From Candidatus Magasanikiibacteriota bacterium (GTDB lineage: Bacteria; Patescibacteriota; Patescibacteriia; Magasanikbacterales; UBA10003): 36,268 nt of DNA. Below, one piece after another: positions 22,832-31,220 of this stretch. Numbering within the stretch: the stretch's first letter is position 1; each line of letters starts with the position of its first letter. The DNA lies in contig JACROI010000045.1 in the NCBI GenBank assembly GCA_016214465.1, positions 1-36,268 of the forward strand. Reading direction: 5' to 3'. Below the pieces are notes generated by a model. That model did not search any database, was not told the origin of the DNA, and was given only the letters and a program-made list of their open reading frames with translations. The position numbers and the translations under genes are program-made.

Positions 22832-24652
22832 ATGTCAAACTTACTCAAAAATTTTCTTTTGTTTGTTGGTATTTTTATTGTGTTGGCTTTGATTTTTAGC
22901 GGGTTTAATAAAACCGGCGTGAAACCGGAAGTGGTTGGCATTGGACAATTAGTGGCGCAAGTGCAAAATGAAGAAGTGAAAAAGATTGAGGTGCAGGGTG
23001 ATACTTTGTCGGTGTTGTTGAATAATAATAAAACAGAAGAGGTTAAAAAAGAAGCCAATGAATCACTCGGGGAGCTGTTGAAAAATTATGGCGCTGACGA
23101 AAGCAGGATAAAAAAAGTGGAAATAGTTGTGAAAGATAAAAGCGGCTGGTCGTATTGGTTGGGAAATTTGGCGCCTTTCATTCTGCCTTTTATTTTTTTT
23201 ATTGTTTTGATTTTTTTCATGACGCGGCAAGTTCAGAATGTTAATTCGCGGACCATGGGTTTTGGCGCGGCGGGCGCGAGGGAAAATCCTAAGGATGATA
23301 AAAACAAAACAACTTTCAAAGATGTGGCTGGCGCCAAAGAAGCCAAGGAAGAGTTGGAAGAAGTTGTGGAATTTTTAAGCAGTCCCAAAAAATTCGCGGA
23401 CATGGGGGCGAAAATTCCTAAGGGCGTTTTGCTTATGGGCGCGCCTGGCACAGGTAAAACCCTAATTGCCAAAGCAGTGGCCGGTGAGGCCAATGTGCCG
23501 TTTTTGCACATGTCAGGTTCAGAGTTTGTGGAAATGTTCGTTGGCGTAGGCGCTTCGCGAGTTCGGGATTTGTTCAAGCGTGCGAAAAAAGAAGCTCCGG
23601 CAATTGTTTTTATTGATGAAATTGATGCGGTCGGCCGTCGGCGCGGAGCCGGATTGGGCGGGTCGCACGATGAACGGGAGCAGACATTGAATCAAATTTT
23701 GGTGGAAATGGACGGATTTGAACCTAATGCAGGTGTGATTGTGATAGCGGCAACAAATAGACCTGATGTGTTGGACCCGGCGTTATTGCGCCCGGGCCGT
23801 TTTGACCGTCGTGTAGTAATTGATTTGCCTGATATTAAAGATAGAGAAGAAATTTTGGCAGTGCACGCGAAAAATAAACCATTGGCCACAGATGTGTCCG
23901 TGCGCAAGATTGCCGAGCGTACGCCTGGGTTTTCCGGCGCGGATTTGGCGAATTTGTTAAACGAGGCGGCTATTTTGGCAGTGCGGCGCGGTAAAAAGCA
24001 GGTTGAGGAAATGGAAATTTTAGAAAGCATTGAAAAGGTTTTGCTCGGGCCGGAGAAAAAATCTCGCGTGATGAGCGAAGAAGAAAGAAAAATGACCGCT
24101 TATCACGAAGCCGGACACGCCATTGTGGCTAATTTTTTGCCCAATTGCGACCCGGTGCGCAAAGTGTCAATTATTGGACGCGGCTTGGCCGGCGGCTACA
24201 CTTTGAGCATGCCTGACAAAGATGTGCGCTATCAGACACTGGCGAAATTTAAAGATGATTTGGCTATGATGTTGGGCGGGTATGTGGTGGAAAAAATGAT
24301 TTATGGCAATGAGCAGATTTCCACCGGGCCGTCGTCTGATTTGAAAAAAGCAACACAGTCAGTAACTTCAATGGTAATGCGTTTTGGAATGAGCGATAAA
24401 CTTGGCCCGCGTGTTTATGGCAATAATGAGGAATTGATTTTTTTGGCGCAGGAAATTCATGAAAAGAAAAATTACAGCGAAAAAACCGCCGAAATGATTG
24501 ACTTGGAAATCAGCCGTCTGTTAAAAGAGGCCGATGACAAGGCGTTGCGGATTCTCACAGAGCGCCGTCCGCAAATGGAGGCGTTGGTTAAAGTGTTGCT
24601 GGAAAAAGAAACCGTGGAGCAAGAGGAGTTTAGGAAAGCGGTGGCGGTTTAA
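22832..24652 (+). CDS. ftsH: ATP-dependent zinc metalloprotease FtsH
   Basis: 606 residues. Two TM helices (about 8-25 and 112-131) flank a small external domain. The AAA+ domain has Walker A GAPGTGKT at 203-210, Walker [16 protein letters not shown] from about 260, and the second region of homology [22 protein letters not shown] from about 307. The peptidase zinc site is HEAGH at 425-429, with a third ligand likely D503 in SSDLKKAT. FtsH degrades misassembled membrane proteins and regulators. All key residues are intact. Co-transcription with rpsA is very likely (2-nt gap). Confidence 0.98.
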   Translation: MSNLLKNFLLFVGIFIVLALIFSGFNKTGVKPEVVGIGQLVAQVQNEEVKKIEVQGDTLSVLLNNNKTEEVKKEANESLGELLKNYGADESRIKKVEIVVKDKSGWSYWLGNLAPFILPFIFFIVLIFFMTRQVQNVNSRTMGFGAAGARENPKDDKNKTTFKDVAGAKEAKEELEEVVEFLSSPKKFADMGAKIPKGVLLMGAPGTGKTLIAKAVAGEANVPFLHMSGSEFVEMFVGVGASRVRDLFKRAKKEAPAIVFIDEIDAVGRRRGAGLGGSHDEREQTLNQILVEMDGFEPNAGVIVIAATNRPDVLDPALLRPGRFDRRVVIDLPDIKDREEILAVHAKNKPLATDVSVRKIAERTPGFSGADLANLLNEAAILAVRRGKKQVEEMEILESIEKVLLGPEKKSRVMSEEERKMTAYHEAGHAIVANFLPNCDPVRKVSIIGRGLAGGYTLSMPDKDVRYQTLAKFKDDLAMMLGGYVVEKMIYGNEQISTGPSSDLKKATQSVTSMVMRFGMSDKLGPRVYGNNEELIFLAQEIHEKKNYSEKTAEMIDLEISRLLKEADDKALRILTERRPQMEALVKVLLEKETVEQEEFRKAVAV

Positions 24653-24660
24653 AATTAATT

Positions 24661-24689
24661 TTGACTGTTTAGACAAAATTCGCTATAAT
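24661..24689 (+). promoter_or_regulatory. Consensus promoter of the GHMP-kinase-like gene
   Basis: TTGACT at 24661-24666, exactly 17 bp, perfect TATAAT at 24684-24689. Expected start is about 24696, giving a leader of roughly 23 nt to the ATG at 24719. Confidence 0.85.
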
Positions 24690-24709
24690 TATAGCGAGTT
24701 TTGTTTTAT
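24675..24709 (+). terminator. ftsH terminator sharing a palindrome with the downstream -10 box
   Basis: A 28-nt near-perfect palindrome is centred on CGCTATAATTATAGCG (24681-24696). Complementary AAAA/TTTT arms flank it, and TTTTGTTTTA follows. It can act as intrinsic terminator for rpsA-ftsH while containing the -10 box of the next gene, and its dyad could also be an operator. Confidence 0.6.
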
Positions 24710-24718
24710 AAAATCTTT

Positions 24719-26554
24719 ATGATAGAACGGATACCAATGAATTCAAAATCATTGCAAGTAGCTTTCCCAGAAGTATATCAGGAATTTTTTGCTAAATGCG
24801 ATTTAGTAGTTTCAGCCAATCGTCAAATTACTTGGACTGGCGATTACGGGGTGATCTATGGCGGCATTATGCTGCGCGAATCATTGCCAATTCGCACTTA
24901 TGTTGGGATAACACTTCGCGCTAGATCAAACAAAATTAAAATCGGCGGTTGTTTGGAATTTGATCCATCTAAACAGGTTTTTTTGTCGGCCGATCCGGAA
25001 ACTTATTATAAAAATAAATTCGAACATCATTTAAGTGAATTTTTGGAAAAGACAGCCGGTATTAAGTCCAATGGTTTTGAAATTCATATTTTAAATGAGA
25101 TACCATTTGAGCGTGGAATAGGACAAAGAGGCGCGTTTCTCTCTTCTCTGATTGCGGGTATATTATTGCTTAATGGCAAAATTAATCAAGCGGAAATCAA
25201 TAAATGGCGCGATTTAGATTCTCGTTCTCTTAAAGAGTCAATAAATAAGTTTGATTTTGTGTTTCGTCTAGCTTGGAAATTGGATAATTTTATTAATACA
25301 GCCGCATCTGGTAATACTATGTTTGGAGCATTATTTCCATCTTCCGAACCATTTGTATTTTTATCTAAATTGCCAAAAGAAATTTATCCAGAAGTTGGAC
25401 GAGGATTGTCACTTGACTCCTTGTCTTTGCTTGATCAGGGTGAATATTGGGGAGCGCGTTTATCAGAATTGACACAACAAAAAGAAGGGTGGCCTTGGTC
25501 TTTTGATTATGGATTAATCAACATCGGAGAGGCTAGTCATTCCCGGGTTTCAAATCTTTGGGCTGTTGAACAGATTAGGTCAATGAAAGATAATGGCATA
25601 AATTTTGAGAAACAATTTAATCAGCATTTTAATTTTTCTTCCAGTGCCGTTAAACCAACAGTTTATACTTTAGCCGCGGATTCGGATAATTTATGGTTTA
25701 ATTATGTTAATATCTTATTAATAAATGGATTGCAAACATTTCTTTGTTTCCGAGATATTTTTAAATTAAATTTATTGCCATCATTGGCAGATAGATTGAT
25801 TGAATTGTGGCAGCAGGAACAGCATTTATTTTATAATTTTAATTTATCTTCTTTAATGACAGATGAGATATGTTCTAGAATTCGTTCTTTATTTCAAGAA
25901 AAAGATAAAGCCAATTCTTTTGTCACAGTCAGGATGGCAGGTAGTCGGAGACAAAGTCAGGCCATATTTTTAATCAATTCTGACCAAATGAAAAATAAAG
26001 TCAACGAGGTAATTGTTGCTTTGAAAGCGGAGTTTAATGAGTCATCGGCTTTGGATTATGCCTCTTGGCTTGACGGTTATGAAGAAGAAGGCGGAATCAA
26101 AATAGAACAATATTTGGCTGATAATATTCATTCTCCACTGGTTTCAGCTGATATTTTAAAACTGGATTTGTACACCAAGGATGACATTGTAAATAAAATG
26201 GTCAAATTGGATAATTTGGATAAAAAAGAAATTGATTTGTTATTAGATACTGTTCACAATAAAATTTATATTAAAGGCAAGTCAGTGCACGCGGACCAAA
26301 TTCCAACCCAAATTGCCACGATTGAGATTGTAAAAAAACTTTTGGAACATTTGGGCAAAAATGTATCCAATAAAGAACTGCCTGCCAAGTCGTATTCCAG
26401 TTATCGCAATGAATTTCAAGGAAAAATTTCCAGTCCTTTGATGAAATTAATGGGCGACAAGATAAAAATTGATGTTGAGGGTGAGTTGATGAATTTTACC
26501 GTGCGATTGGAAATCAGTCGTGGTGCAAAAATTGGAGTATTAAAAATGATTTAA
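24719..26554 (+). CDS. GHMP-kinase-like protein with long C-terminal extension
   Basis: 611 residues from ATG at 24719; a second ATG at 24737 is also possible, and the in-frame TTG at 24701 lies too close to the promoter. The N-terminal 300 residues look like a divergent GHMP kinase. VVSANRQITWTGDYGVIYGGIML (about 34-56) resembles motif 1 of the family. EIPFERGIGQRGAFLSSLIAGILLL (about 130-154) sits where the P-X-G-X-G-L-G-S-S-A loop belongs, with Gln-Arg replacing Ser-Ser. WPWSFDYGLINIGEASHS may correspond to a later strand. The remaining half is unfamiliar. Near the C-terminus, VKKLLEHLGKNVSNKELPAKSYSSYRNEFQGKISSPLMKLM could be a helical or winged-helix domain. The altered phosphate loop makes kinase activity doubtful. 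Own promoter and terminator; no SD. Confidence 0.75.
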   Translation: MIERIPMNSKSLQVAFPEVYQEFFAKCDLVVSANRQITWTGDYGVIYGGIMLRESLPIRTYVGITLRARSNKIKIGGCLEFDPSKQVFLSADPETYYKNKFEHHLSEFLEKTAGIKSNGFEIHILNEIPFERGIGQRGAFLSSLIAGILLLNGKINQAEINKWRDLDSRSLKESINKFDFVFRLAWKLDNFINTAASGNTMFGALFPSSEPFVFLSKLPKEIYPEVGRGLSLDSLSLLDQGEYWGARLSELTQQKEGWPWSFDYGLINIGEASHSRVSNLWAVEQIRSMKDNGINFEKQFNQHFNFSSSAVKPTVYTLAADSDNLWFNYVNILLINGLQTFLCFRDIFKLNLLPSLADRLIELWQQEQHLFYNFNLSSLMTDEICSRIRSLFQEKDKANSFVTVRMAGSRRQSQAIFLINSDQMKNKVNEVIVALKAEFNESSALDYASWLDGYEEEGGIKIEQYLADNIHSPLVSADILKLDLYTKDDIVNKMVKLDNLDKKEIDLLLDTVHNKIYIKGKSVHADQIPTQIATIEIVKKLLEHLGKNVSNKELPAKSYSSYRNEFQGKISSPLMKLMGDKIKIDVEGELMNFTVRLEISRGAKIGVLKMI

Positions 26555-26576
26555 TTTGATAAATTAAATTTTAGCT

Positions 26577-26608
26577 AAAATAAGCCCAATTTTTGGGGTT
26601 TATTTTTG
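26577..26608 (+). terminator. Rho-independent terminator after the GHMP-kinase-like gene
   Basis: AAATAAGCCC pairs with GGGTTTATTT (one G-U) over an AT-rich loop, followed by more T residues. It closes the core region before the accessory cassette. Confidence 0.75.
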
Positions 26609-26729
26609 TTTTTCTCTATTTTTTCAGTATTTTTCTTTTGGTTTTTTGAAATAATAGCAGTGTTCTGAATCTAGGCAGGGTGTCTAGGTTTGGAATATAG
26701 TACCTTACAATAAATTAAGGAGGTGAATA

Positions 26730-27065
26730 ATGATGCCGCAATTCAAGCCGTTTGCTTGGTTGGATTTCCCAGGTCCTTTTAGATCGGTGAGTATATCCCC
26801 CTTGGAACCGGCGCCATTTATGAAGCTACCTGACCTCACGCCACCAGATCCATATCCGGATGTGGATCGCGTGTCTCGTAGCATGCTGGAGATTCATCGG
26901 TCGCTTCCCGATCCGCCACCTCCACTTCTCCGCCATCGTGAACCCGATGCGTTCGAGACCATCTCCGCGATGTTGGAAAAAAACAAGATTCAATACAGAG
27001 AAGAACGCGCTTACGCTGACGGCATCATGGATGGCTTGACGAGGTTCGGACGCTACCGGCCGTAG
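26730..27065 (+). CDS. Proline-rich small protein, first gene of the accessory cassette
   Basis: 111 residues. AAGGAGGTG at 26717-26725 lies 4 nt upstream of the first of two adjacent ATGs, a very strong SD in contrast to core genes. The first 70 residues are rich in proline with aromatic residues (FPGPF, PPDPYPDVD, PDPPPPLLRH). The last 40 form a charged, likely helical part (DAFETISAMLEKNKIQYREERAYADGIMDGLTRFG). There is no TM segment or signal peptide. The proline runs could need EF-P. I do not recognise a family; a scaffold or partner peptide for the downstream genes is a guess. Confidence 0.7.
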   Translation: MMPQFKPFAWLDFPGPFRSVSISPLEPAPFMKLPDLTPPDPYPDVDRVSRSMLEIHRSLPDPPPPLLRHREPDAFETISAMLEKNKIQYREERAYADGIMDGLTRFGRYRP

Positions 27066-27085
27066 TACATCGGGCCATAACTAAT

Positions 27086-27169
27086 GAGGAGATGTAACAT
27101 CTCCTCACCTTTCTCCTGAATCCAATAAAATTGGAAACAGAAGAAAGGTTGAATCAAGGCGGATTCAAC
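27086..27169 (+). promoter_or_regulatory. Three consecutive intergenic hairpins
   Basis: GAGGAGATG-TAA-CATCTCCTC (27086-27106, 9 bp), CCAAT-AAA-ATTGG (27122-27134) and GTTGAATC-AAGGCG-GATTCAAC (27148-27169, 8 bp) are all perfect stems. None has a U tract, so they look like mRNA processing or stability elements rather than terminators. An SD (AGAGGTGG) for the next gene follows. Confidence 0.6.
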
Positions 27170-27200
27170 TTAGCACATTGAAAATCAAAGAGGTGGAATC

Positions 27201-28142
27201 ATGATTATTCTTATTATCATTGGAGTTGTCGTTGGCGGTATGGCGCTCTCGTGGATCATCACCAGAGCTCCATATATCAGACCGGAAGATATTGATCACG
27301 CAACCAAGGAGACAGAGGGGCTATGGCAGGAGATTGTGCCAGTTATCAAGGATTTCACTGGCAAGGATCCGACCGAATCGTTGGCATTTCTCAAGAAATT
27401 GGTGGACATGCCGCAGTTCACTGCTATTGAATATCGGAGGCAGGCCGGCGAACTAATCAGACACTTAGAGGCGGCTGCTCAAGAAATCGCTGGAAAACTC
27501 TCGCAAGGCAAAAATGATTTTGCCGAGCGAGCTTGGCGCAATCTGTGCGATGAAATCAATCATTTGCGCCTCTCTTTGTCCTACGGAGTAGGTCCAACTG
27601 TTGAGGCCGGGCAGATTGAGAAAATTGTCAATCTTCTGCAGCAAGTCAATCAGAACAAAGAAAGGATCTTTGCTCTCACGAGCTTGTTTGCAGAGGCGCG
27701 CGAACTTCTCAAAACGGCATTGACTGCCTGCCAAGACGAAGATTGTGTGCGTGCCCTGCAGGCGCTCCGCAATAGATTGAGTGAACTCGTTTTGGCTGAT
27801 CTTTCTTTTACACGGCCAGATGAGATTCGCACCATTGAGCAGGAGTTGAAACAGGCGAAGCAGTACCTGATTGTCCTTCTTAATCAGGATATGGACGCAA
27901 ATGTTCCTCCAAGCTCAACTACTGGCGCTGATCCATTGTCAATCCTTGATGTGGACAAGACCGCCACCAAAGAGGAGATCAGGGACGCCTACCACAAAAA
28001 GATAGCAGCTTATCATCCGGATAAGATTGAGGCGCGCGTCAAACAGCTTTCGGACGAACCAGAAGTGCAGGAAAAGCTTCGTGCTTGGTTCACAGAGCAG
28101 GCACGTCAGATCAACGATGCCTATGAGAAACTCAAGAGCTAA
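27201..28142 (+). CDS. Membrane-anchored protein with C-terminal J domain
   Basis: 313 residues. One N-terminal TM helix (about 2-20) is followed by an alpha-helical, coiled-coil-prone middle (about 30-230) and a C-terminal J domain (about 243-313). The J domain has helix II EEIRDAYHKKIAAY, the HPD tripeptide at 272-274 (YHPDKIE), and a final helix with ARQINDAYEKLKS. J domains recruit and activate DnaK-type chaperones; DjlA is a known membrane-anchored example with the J domain also at the C-terminus. SD AGAGGTGG is at 27189-27196. The next gene (vWA) begins 11 nt after the stop, so tight co-expression is expected. Confidence 0.85.
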   Translation: MIILIIIGVVVGGMALSWIITRAPYIRPEDIDHATKETEGLWQEIVPVIKDFTGKDPTESLAFLKKLVDMPQFTAIEYRRQAGELIRHLEAAAQEIAGKLSQGKNDFAERAWRNLCDEINHLRLSLSYGVGPTVEAGQIEKIVNLLQQVNQNKERIFALTSLFAEARELLKTALTACQDEDCVRALQALRNRLSELVLADLSFTRPDEIRTIEQELKQAKQYLIVLLNQDMDANVPPSSTTGADPLSILDVDKTATKEEIRDAYHKKIAAYHPDKIEARVKQLSDEPEVQEKLRAWFTEQARQINDAYEKLKS

Positions 28143-28153
28143 GGAGGTAGCCC

Positions 28154-29017
28154 GTGGATACAACAAAAAAACCAGATTGGCTGATAAAGGCCATTCAACC
28201 TGTGTCTGGATTGCCGCGTCAGGAAGCGGTTTCAACGCCGTTGAGTATTACCCAGCGCATTCAAGCACTCTCCAGCAAGGGAGTGGCGTCGGGTAAACAC
28301 GCGGCTCTGCAAGTGGTATTTTTCTGCGACACCACCGGAAGCATGTACTCTTACTTTGACCGCGTGAGGTGTTCTATTAATCAAATTGTAGAACGAATCA
28401 CGCAAGAAGGCATCAGTGCGGAATTTGCGGTCTACGGCTATAAGAATCACGGCAAAGAAGAATGGATCATGAATGGGCTTCCATTCCAGCACCAAGCTTT
28501 CACTACCGATGCCGCAACTATCCTTAACATGAGGATGTGGAAGGGTGGCGGAGGAGATGGTCTTTGCGCTGTTGAGGATGCCTTTCATCACCTGAATCAA
28601 ACCATAAGCAGTCATCCCATTTTTTTCGGCGCCAAGCGCGTGGCCATTGTCATAGGTGATATGCCGCCGCATGGAGTGATAGACAGTGTGACGAACTGTC
28701 CATACCAATATGACTATCGCCAAGAAGTGAGAGAATTACATCGGCACGGTTTCACTTTCTATAGCGTCTTCTGTTGTTCAGAAGATGTGGCTAATCTCGG
28801 TTATGAAGAGATACCAAACTATTTCCGTTGGCTGGCTAAAGAAACCAACGGTCGGTATCTGGATATCTCTGACATTAATTCGCTCATTGACCTATTACTT
28901 GGTATCTGTATGAAAGAAATCAGGCGGCTAGATTCTTTCATCGCAGATTTGGAGAAACGCCGAACCCTTTCTCCAAACACCAAACGCCTGCTTCTCGCCT
29001 TGAAAGCAGGAAGTTGA
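28154..29017 (+). CDS. von Willebrand factor A (vWA) domain protein
   Basis: 287 residues from GTG at 28154; AAGGAGGT at 28141-28148 lies 5 nt upstream and fixes the start. The vWA fold occupies about 52-250. The MIDAS motif is DTTGSM at 59-64 (D-x-T-x-S form). GGGGDG at 131-136 precedes an EDAFHHL helix as in other bacterial vWA proteins, and an acidic loop GDMPPH is at 168-173. The metal site therefore looks intact. A 50-residue N-terminal extension and a charged C-terminus (MKEIRRLDSFIADLEKRR) flank it. No TM segment, so cytoplasmic. vWA proteins usually act as metal-dependent binding partners for ATPases, chaperones or membrane complexes. Pairing with a J-domain protein is unusual. Confidence 0.88.
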   Translation: MDTTKKPDWLIKAIQPVSGLPRQEAVSTPLSITQRIQALSSKGVASGKHAALQVVFFCDTTGSMYSYFDRVRCSINQIVERITQEGISAEFAVYGYKNHGKEEWIMNGLPFQHQAFTTDAATILNMRMWKGGGGDGLCAVEDAFHHLNQTISSHPIFFGAKRVAIVIGDMPPHGVIDSVTNCPYQYDYRQEVRELHRHGFTFYSVFCCSEDVANLGYEEIPNYFRWLAKETNGRYLDISDINSLIDLLLGICMKEIRRLDSFIADLEKRRTLSPNTKRLLLALKAGS

Positions 29018-29160
29018 CAACTCTAACCTGCAGAGGAGTGGCGTTGTAACTTAAATCAAATGTCATTCCTCTTCCCTTTTATCTCCATAAATTATTTTGT
29101 GGATATATAAGGGGAATGTTTCCCTCGTTCTTTTACAACTAACTTGATGGAGGTATCGTC

Positions 29161-30732
29161 ATGATCTCGGTCCAAAGCGTAGCCGTTATCGGCAAAAAGC
29201 TGTTCTGGAGGATTGCGCTAATCATTATTTTCTTGGTGTGCGTGCAGTACTTGGCCATCTTCGTTTTTCCTTTGACGATGAGTGGTGCCAAACAACTGTT
29301 CGGCGATGTATATCAGATCGGTGTCAATCACTATTTGGCGCAAGCCATTAATACTCTTCTGACACTGGCCATCACACTGTTGTCGATGAAATTCATCTTC
29401 GGCTGGGATGCCATGCTGAAAGCATTACTGATTGACCCAAAAAAGAAATACATCGGCTTCATTGGTATCGTGTTAGTGATAGTCGTGTATTTCTTGGGAA
29501 TGTGGTGGCTGACAAAGGATCAGCAGTTTGCAGCCGACGGCACGCCGTTCAGAGGCGCGTATAAGGATCCCATAACTGGAGTGCTTTCCGAGCATCCAAA
29601 TCCTTTTGGCATCACTGCCGAAGGCAATACTATAGAACCACTGACCAAGAAAAGCGCGACGGCTTTAATCTTTCAGGATCAGATCAAGAAAAACTTTCGT
29701 CCCCATCTTAATGAGTATGGGGAGTTCAATCGGGAATTTCTTCTTGATACAGAGAATATCAATAGAATACCTTGGGTAGATCAAACTACCGGTGATTCCA
29801 TGATATTCTACTGTCTTGATGCTGAAGGCAACCCGCATCTCTTCGCTTGGGAGGGTCGTTGCGCAGACGGCAAGGTGCGTGAACGAGCCGATAAGGGCAT
29901 TCAGATTATGCTCTTGTGCGACACCCGCCAACACAAAGAAGAGCAGAAGAAGATAGAAGAACAGCGCCAAAGCGCGGTTGACTTCAAAGCCGCGCTGGAA
30001 GCCACGAAGAAGAAGCAGGCCGACCTAGAGCAGCAAGTGGCGAGCAGTTCCGCTCAAGAAGTAGCTGGTCTGCGTGTTGAAGTGAAAATTCTTCGAGAGG
30101 CGCAGGCACGGCAAGCCAAAGGTATTCAAAACTGCGCAGAAGAGCAAAGAAATAATCTGCGCCGTCACAGGGCAGAATTGAAGAAAGACATGGATAGTTT
30201 GGCTGCGTATGAACTTGACCACGAAGCGCGTCTTCTTTACGACATAGCTTCTTGGAAGAGTAATATCTCTAGAGAGATTAACAGCTTCAACCAGCCATCT
30301 GTTCAGCCACAAGCCATAAATGTCGCGCATGCTCCTTCGTCAAAGTCAATGCATGCGCGAGTGATTCTAGAACAGCGCAGGATTCAAGGATGGGCGGGCT
30401 CTTATAATTCGTGGGTTTTGCGCGAGATCAATGGCGTCAATGTGACATTTGACCAGATGACGCTTACTATCTGGAAGCGCGGACGCAAGGATGAACCGAT
30501 TGAAATGGTAAAGCAACGCGCGCCAACAGTTTTCTCCAAACCCAATCTGTATCTCCAAGTTCCGGCAAAAGGCAAATTGGTTGTTTTTAATGAGCAACCA
30601 CCGCGTACTGATTTGCTGAATTTGAGAGATTATAGCGACTGGATGCACGGCTTGGTCTGGGTAGAAATAACTCTGACAGGCACGGATGTCAACGGCAACT
30701 CGCAACAACTCCTGCTCATGAAAGCAGGATAG
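29161..30732 (+). CDS. Multi-TM protein with large coiled-coil and C-terminal domain
   Basis: 523 residues. SD GGAGGT lies at about 29150-29155. Three TM helices are visible, at about 16-38 (ALIIIFLVCVQYLAIFVFPL), 58-80 and 97-117 (YIGFIGIVLVIVVYFLGMWWL). A soluble stretch follows, with CLDAEGNPHLFAWEGRCADGKV. A long coiled coil spans about 258-370 (HKEEQKKIEEQRQSAVDFKAALEATKKKQADLEQQ). A C-terminal beta-rich region contains WAGSYNSWVLREINGVNVTFDQMTLTIWKRG. I recognise no family. Position between a vWA gene and a two-TM gene suggests a membrane platform; that is inference. GC content and codon choice match the cassette, not the core genes. Confidence 0.78.
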   Translation: MISVQSVAVIGKKLFWRIALIIIFLVCVQYLAIFVFPLTMSGAKQLFGDVYQIGVNHYLAQAINTLLTLAITLLSMKFIFGWDAMLKALLIDPKKKYIGFIGIVLVIVVYFLGMWWLTKDQQFAADGTPFRGAYKDPITGVLSEHPNPFGITAEGNTIEPLTKKSATALIFQDQIKKNFRPHLNEYGEFNREFLLDTENINRIPWVDQTTGDSMIFYCLDAEGNPHLFAWEGRCADGKVRERADKGIQIMLLCDTRQHKEEQKKIEEQRQSAVDFKAALEATKKKQADLEQQVASSSAQEVAGLRVEVKILREAQARQAKGIQNCAEEQRNNLRRHRAELKKDMDSLAAYELDHEARLLYDIASWKSNISREINSFNQPSVQPQAINVAHAPSSKSMHARVILEQRRIQGWAGSYNSWVLREINGVNVTFDQMTLTIWKRGRKDEPIEMVKQRAPTVFSKPNLYLQVPAKGKLVVFNEQPPRTDLLNLRDYSDWMHGLVWVEITLTGTDVNGNSQQLLLMKAG

Positions 30733-30740
30733 GAGGCAAC

Positions 30741-30962
30741 ATGCTCTGGTACATCGTTCTACTTTTCATGGTGGCGGTGCTGGGAGTGGGGCTGGCCATG
30801 ATTTTTAACAAGATCACGGTTCCGCCCGAACACAAGGAGAAGTACCTCATCGGGGCGCTTACGGGCGGCACTCTGCTGGGACTTCTCAGCTTCATCCTTC
30901 CCAAGCCCAAAACGCCTGACTGGCTCAAGAGGAAGCCAGTCAACAACACTCCAGCCAAGTAA
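30741..30962 (+). CDS. Small two-TM protein, last gene of the cassette
   Basis: 73 residues. AGGAGG at 30731-30736 overlaps the stop of the preceding gene and lies 4 nt before the ATG, so the two are translationally coupled. TM helices are at about 2-22 (LWYIVLLFMVAVLGVGLAMIF) and 36-54 (LIGALTGGTLLGLLSFIL), with a short charged turn (PPEHKEKY) and a basic C-terminus. It looks like a small accessory subunit of the membrane protein upstream. No known family. Confidence 0.75.
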   Translation: MLWYIVLLFMVAVLGVGLAMIFNKITVPPEHKEKYLIGALTGGTLLGLLSFILPKPKTPDWLKRKPVNNTPAK

Positions 30963-30985
30963 AATTGTGCTTTCCTTTCAAAACC

Positions 30986-31046
30986 GGGGACGAGCTTCAA
31001 ATATAGGTATAAACAGAAAAAAACATCTGTTTGTATCCTCGTCCCC
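30986..31046 (+). terminator. Long bipartite hairpin at the end of the accessory cassette
   Basis: GGGGACGAG (30986-30994) pairs perfectly with CTCGTCCCC (31038-31046). Directly stacked inside, 31006-31017 pairs with 31026-31037 over 12 bp (two G-U), around an A-rich loop; an 11-nt bulge sits on the 5' side. There is no U tract, so it may protect the mRNA 3' end or be a processing site rather than a classic terminator. Confidence 0.5.
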
Positions 31047-31135
31047 CTTCCATTCCGTGGCACCAACCCGCCTGACAACCACGACGCCAAATGCAACATT
31101 CTCTCCATGTTCTACTCCTCGCACTATAGTGGTCG

Positions 31136-31149
31136 GGGTTGTCAAGACA
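31136..31149 (+). repeat. Left copy of the 14-bp inverted repeat (IS end)
   Basis: GGGTTGTCAAGACA is the exact reverse complement of 33151-33164. An imperfect third copy of its outer part (GACAACCACGAC) at 31074-31085 can pair with 31132-31143 with one mismatch. Read on the minus strand, this repeat lies downstream of the orfB at 31221, matching its position downstream of the decayed orfB on the plus strand. Confidence 0.75.
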
Positions 31150-31220
31150 CATAAATCGATAAAATGAGAGAGAGGAAGTTTTTAAATAAATAGGTTGTTG
31201 ATAAGTTAGTAAAGTTTTGA

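Noticed and set aside
26706-26711. TACAAT as -10 of the accessory cassette with TCTAGG direct repeats (26670, 26683) as -35/operator
   Set aside because: The implied transcription start would fall inside the SD of the first gene, and TCTAGG is not a -35 box; the cassette promoter remains unidentified.
30967-31167. 66-codon plus-strand frame after the cassette
   Set aside because: No SD, and it overlaps the stacked hairpin and the IS end.
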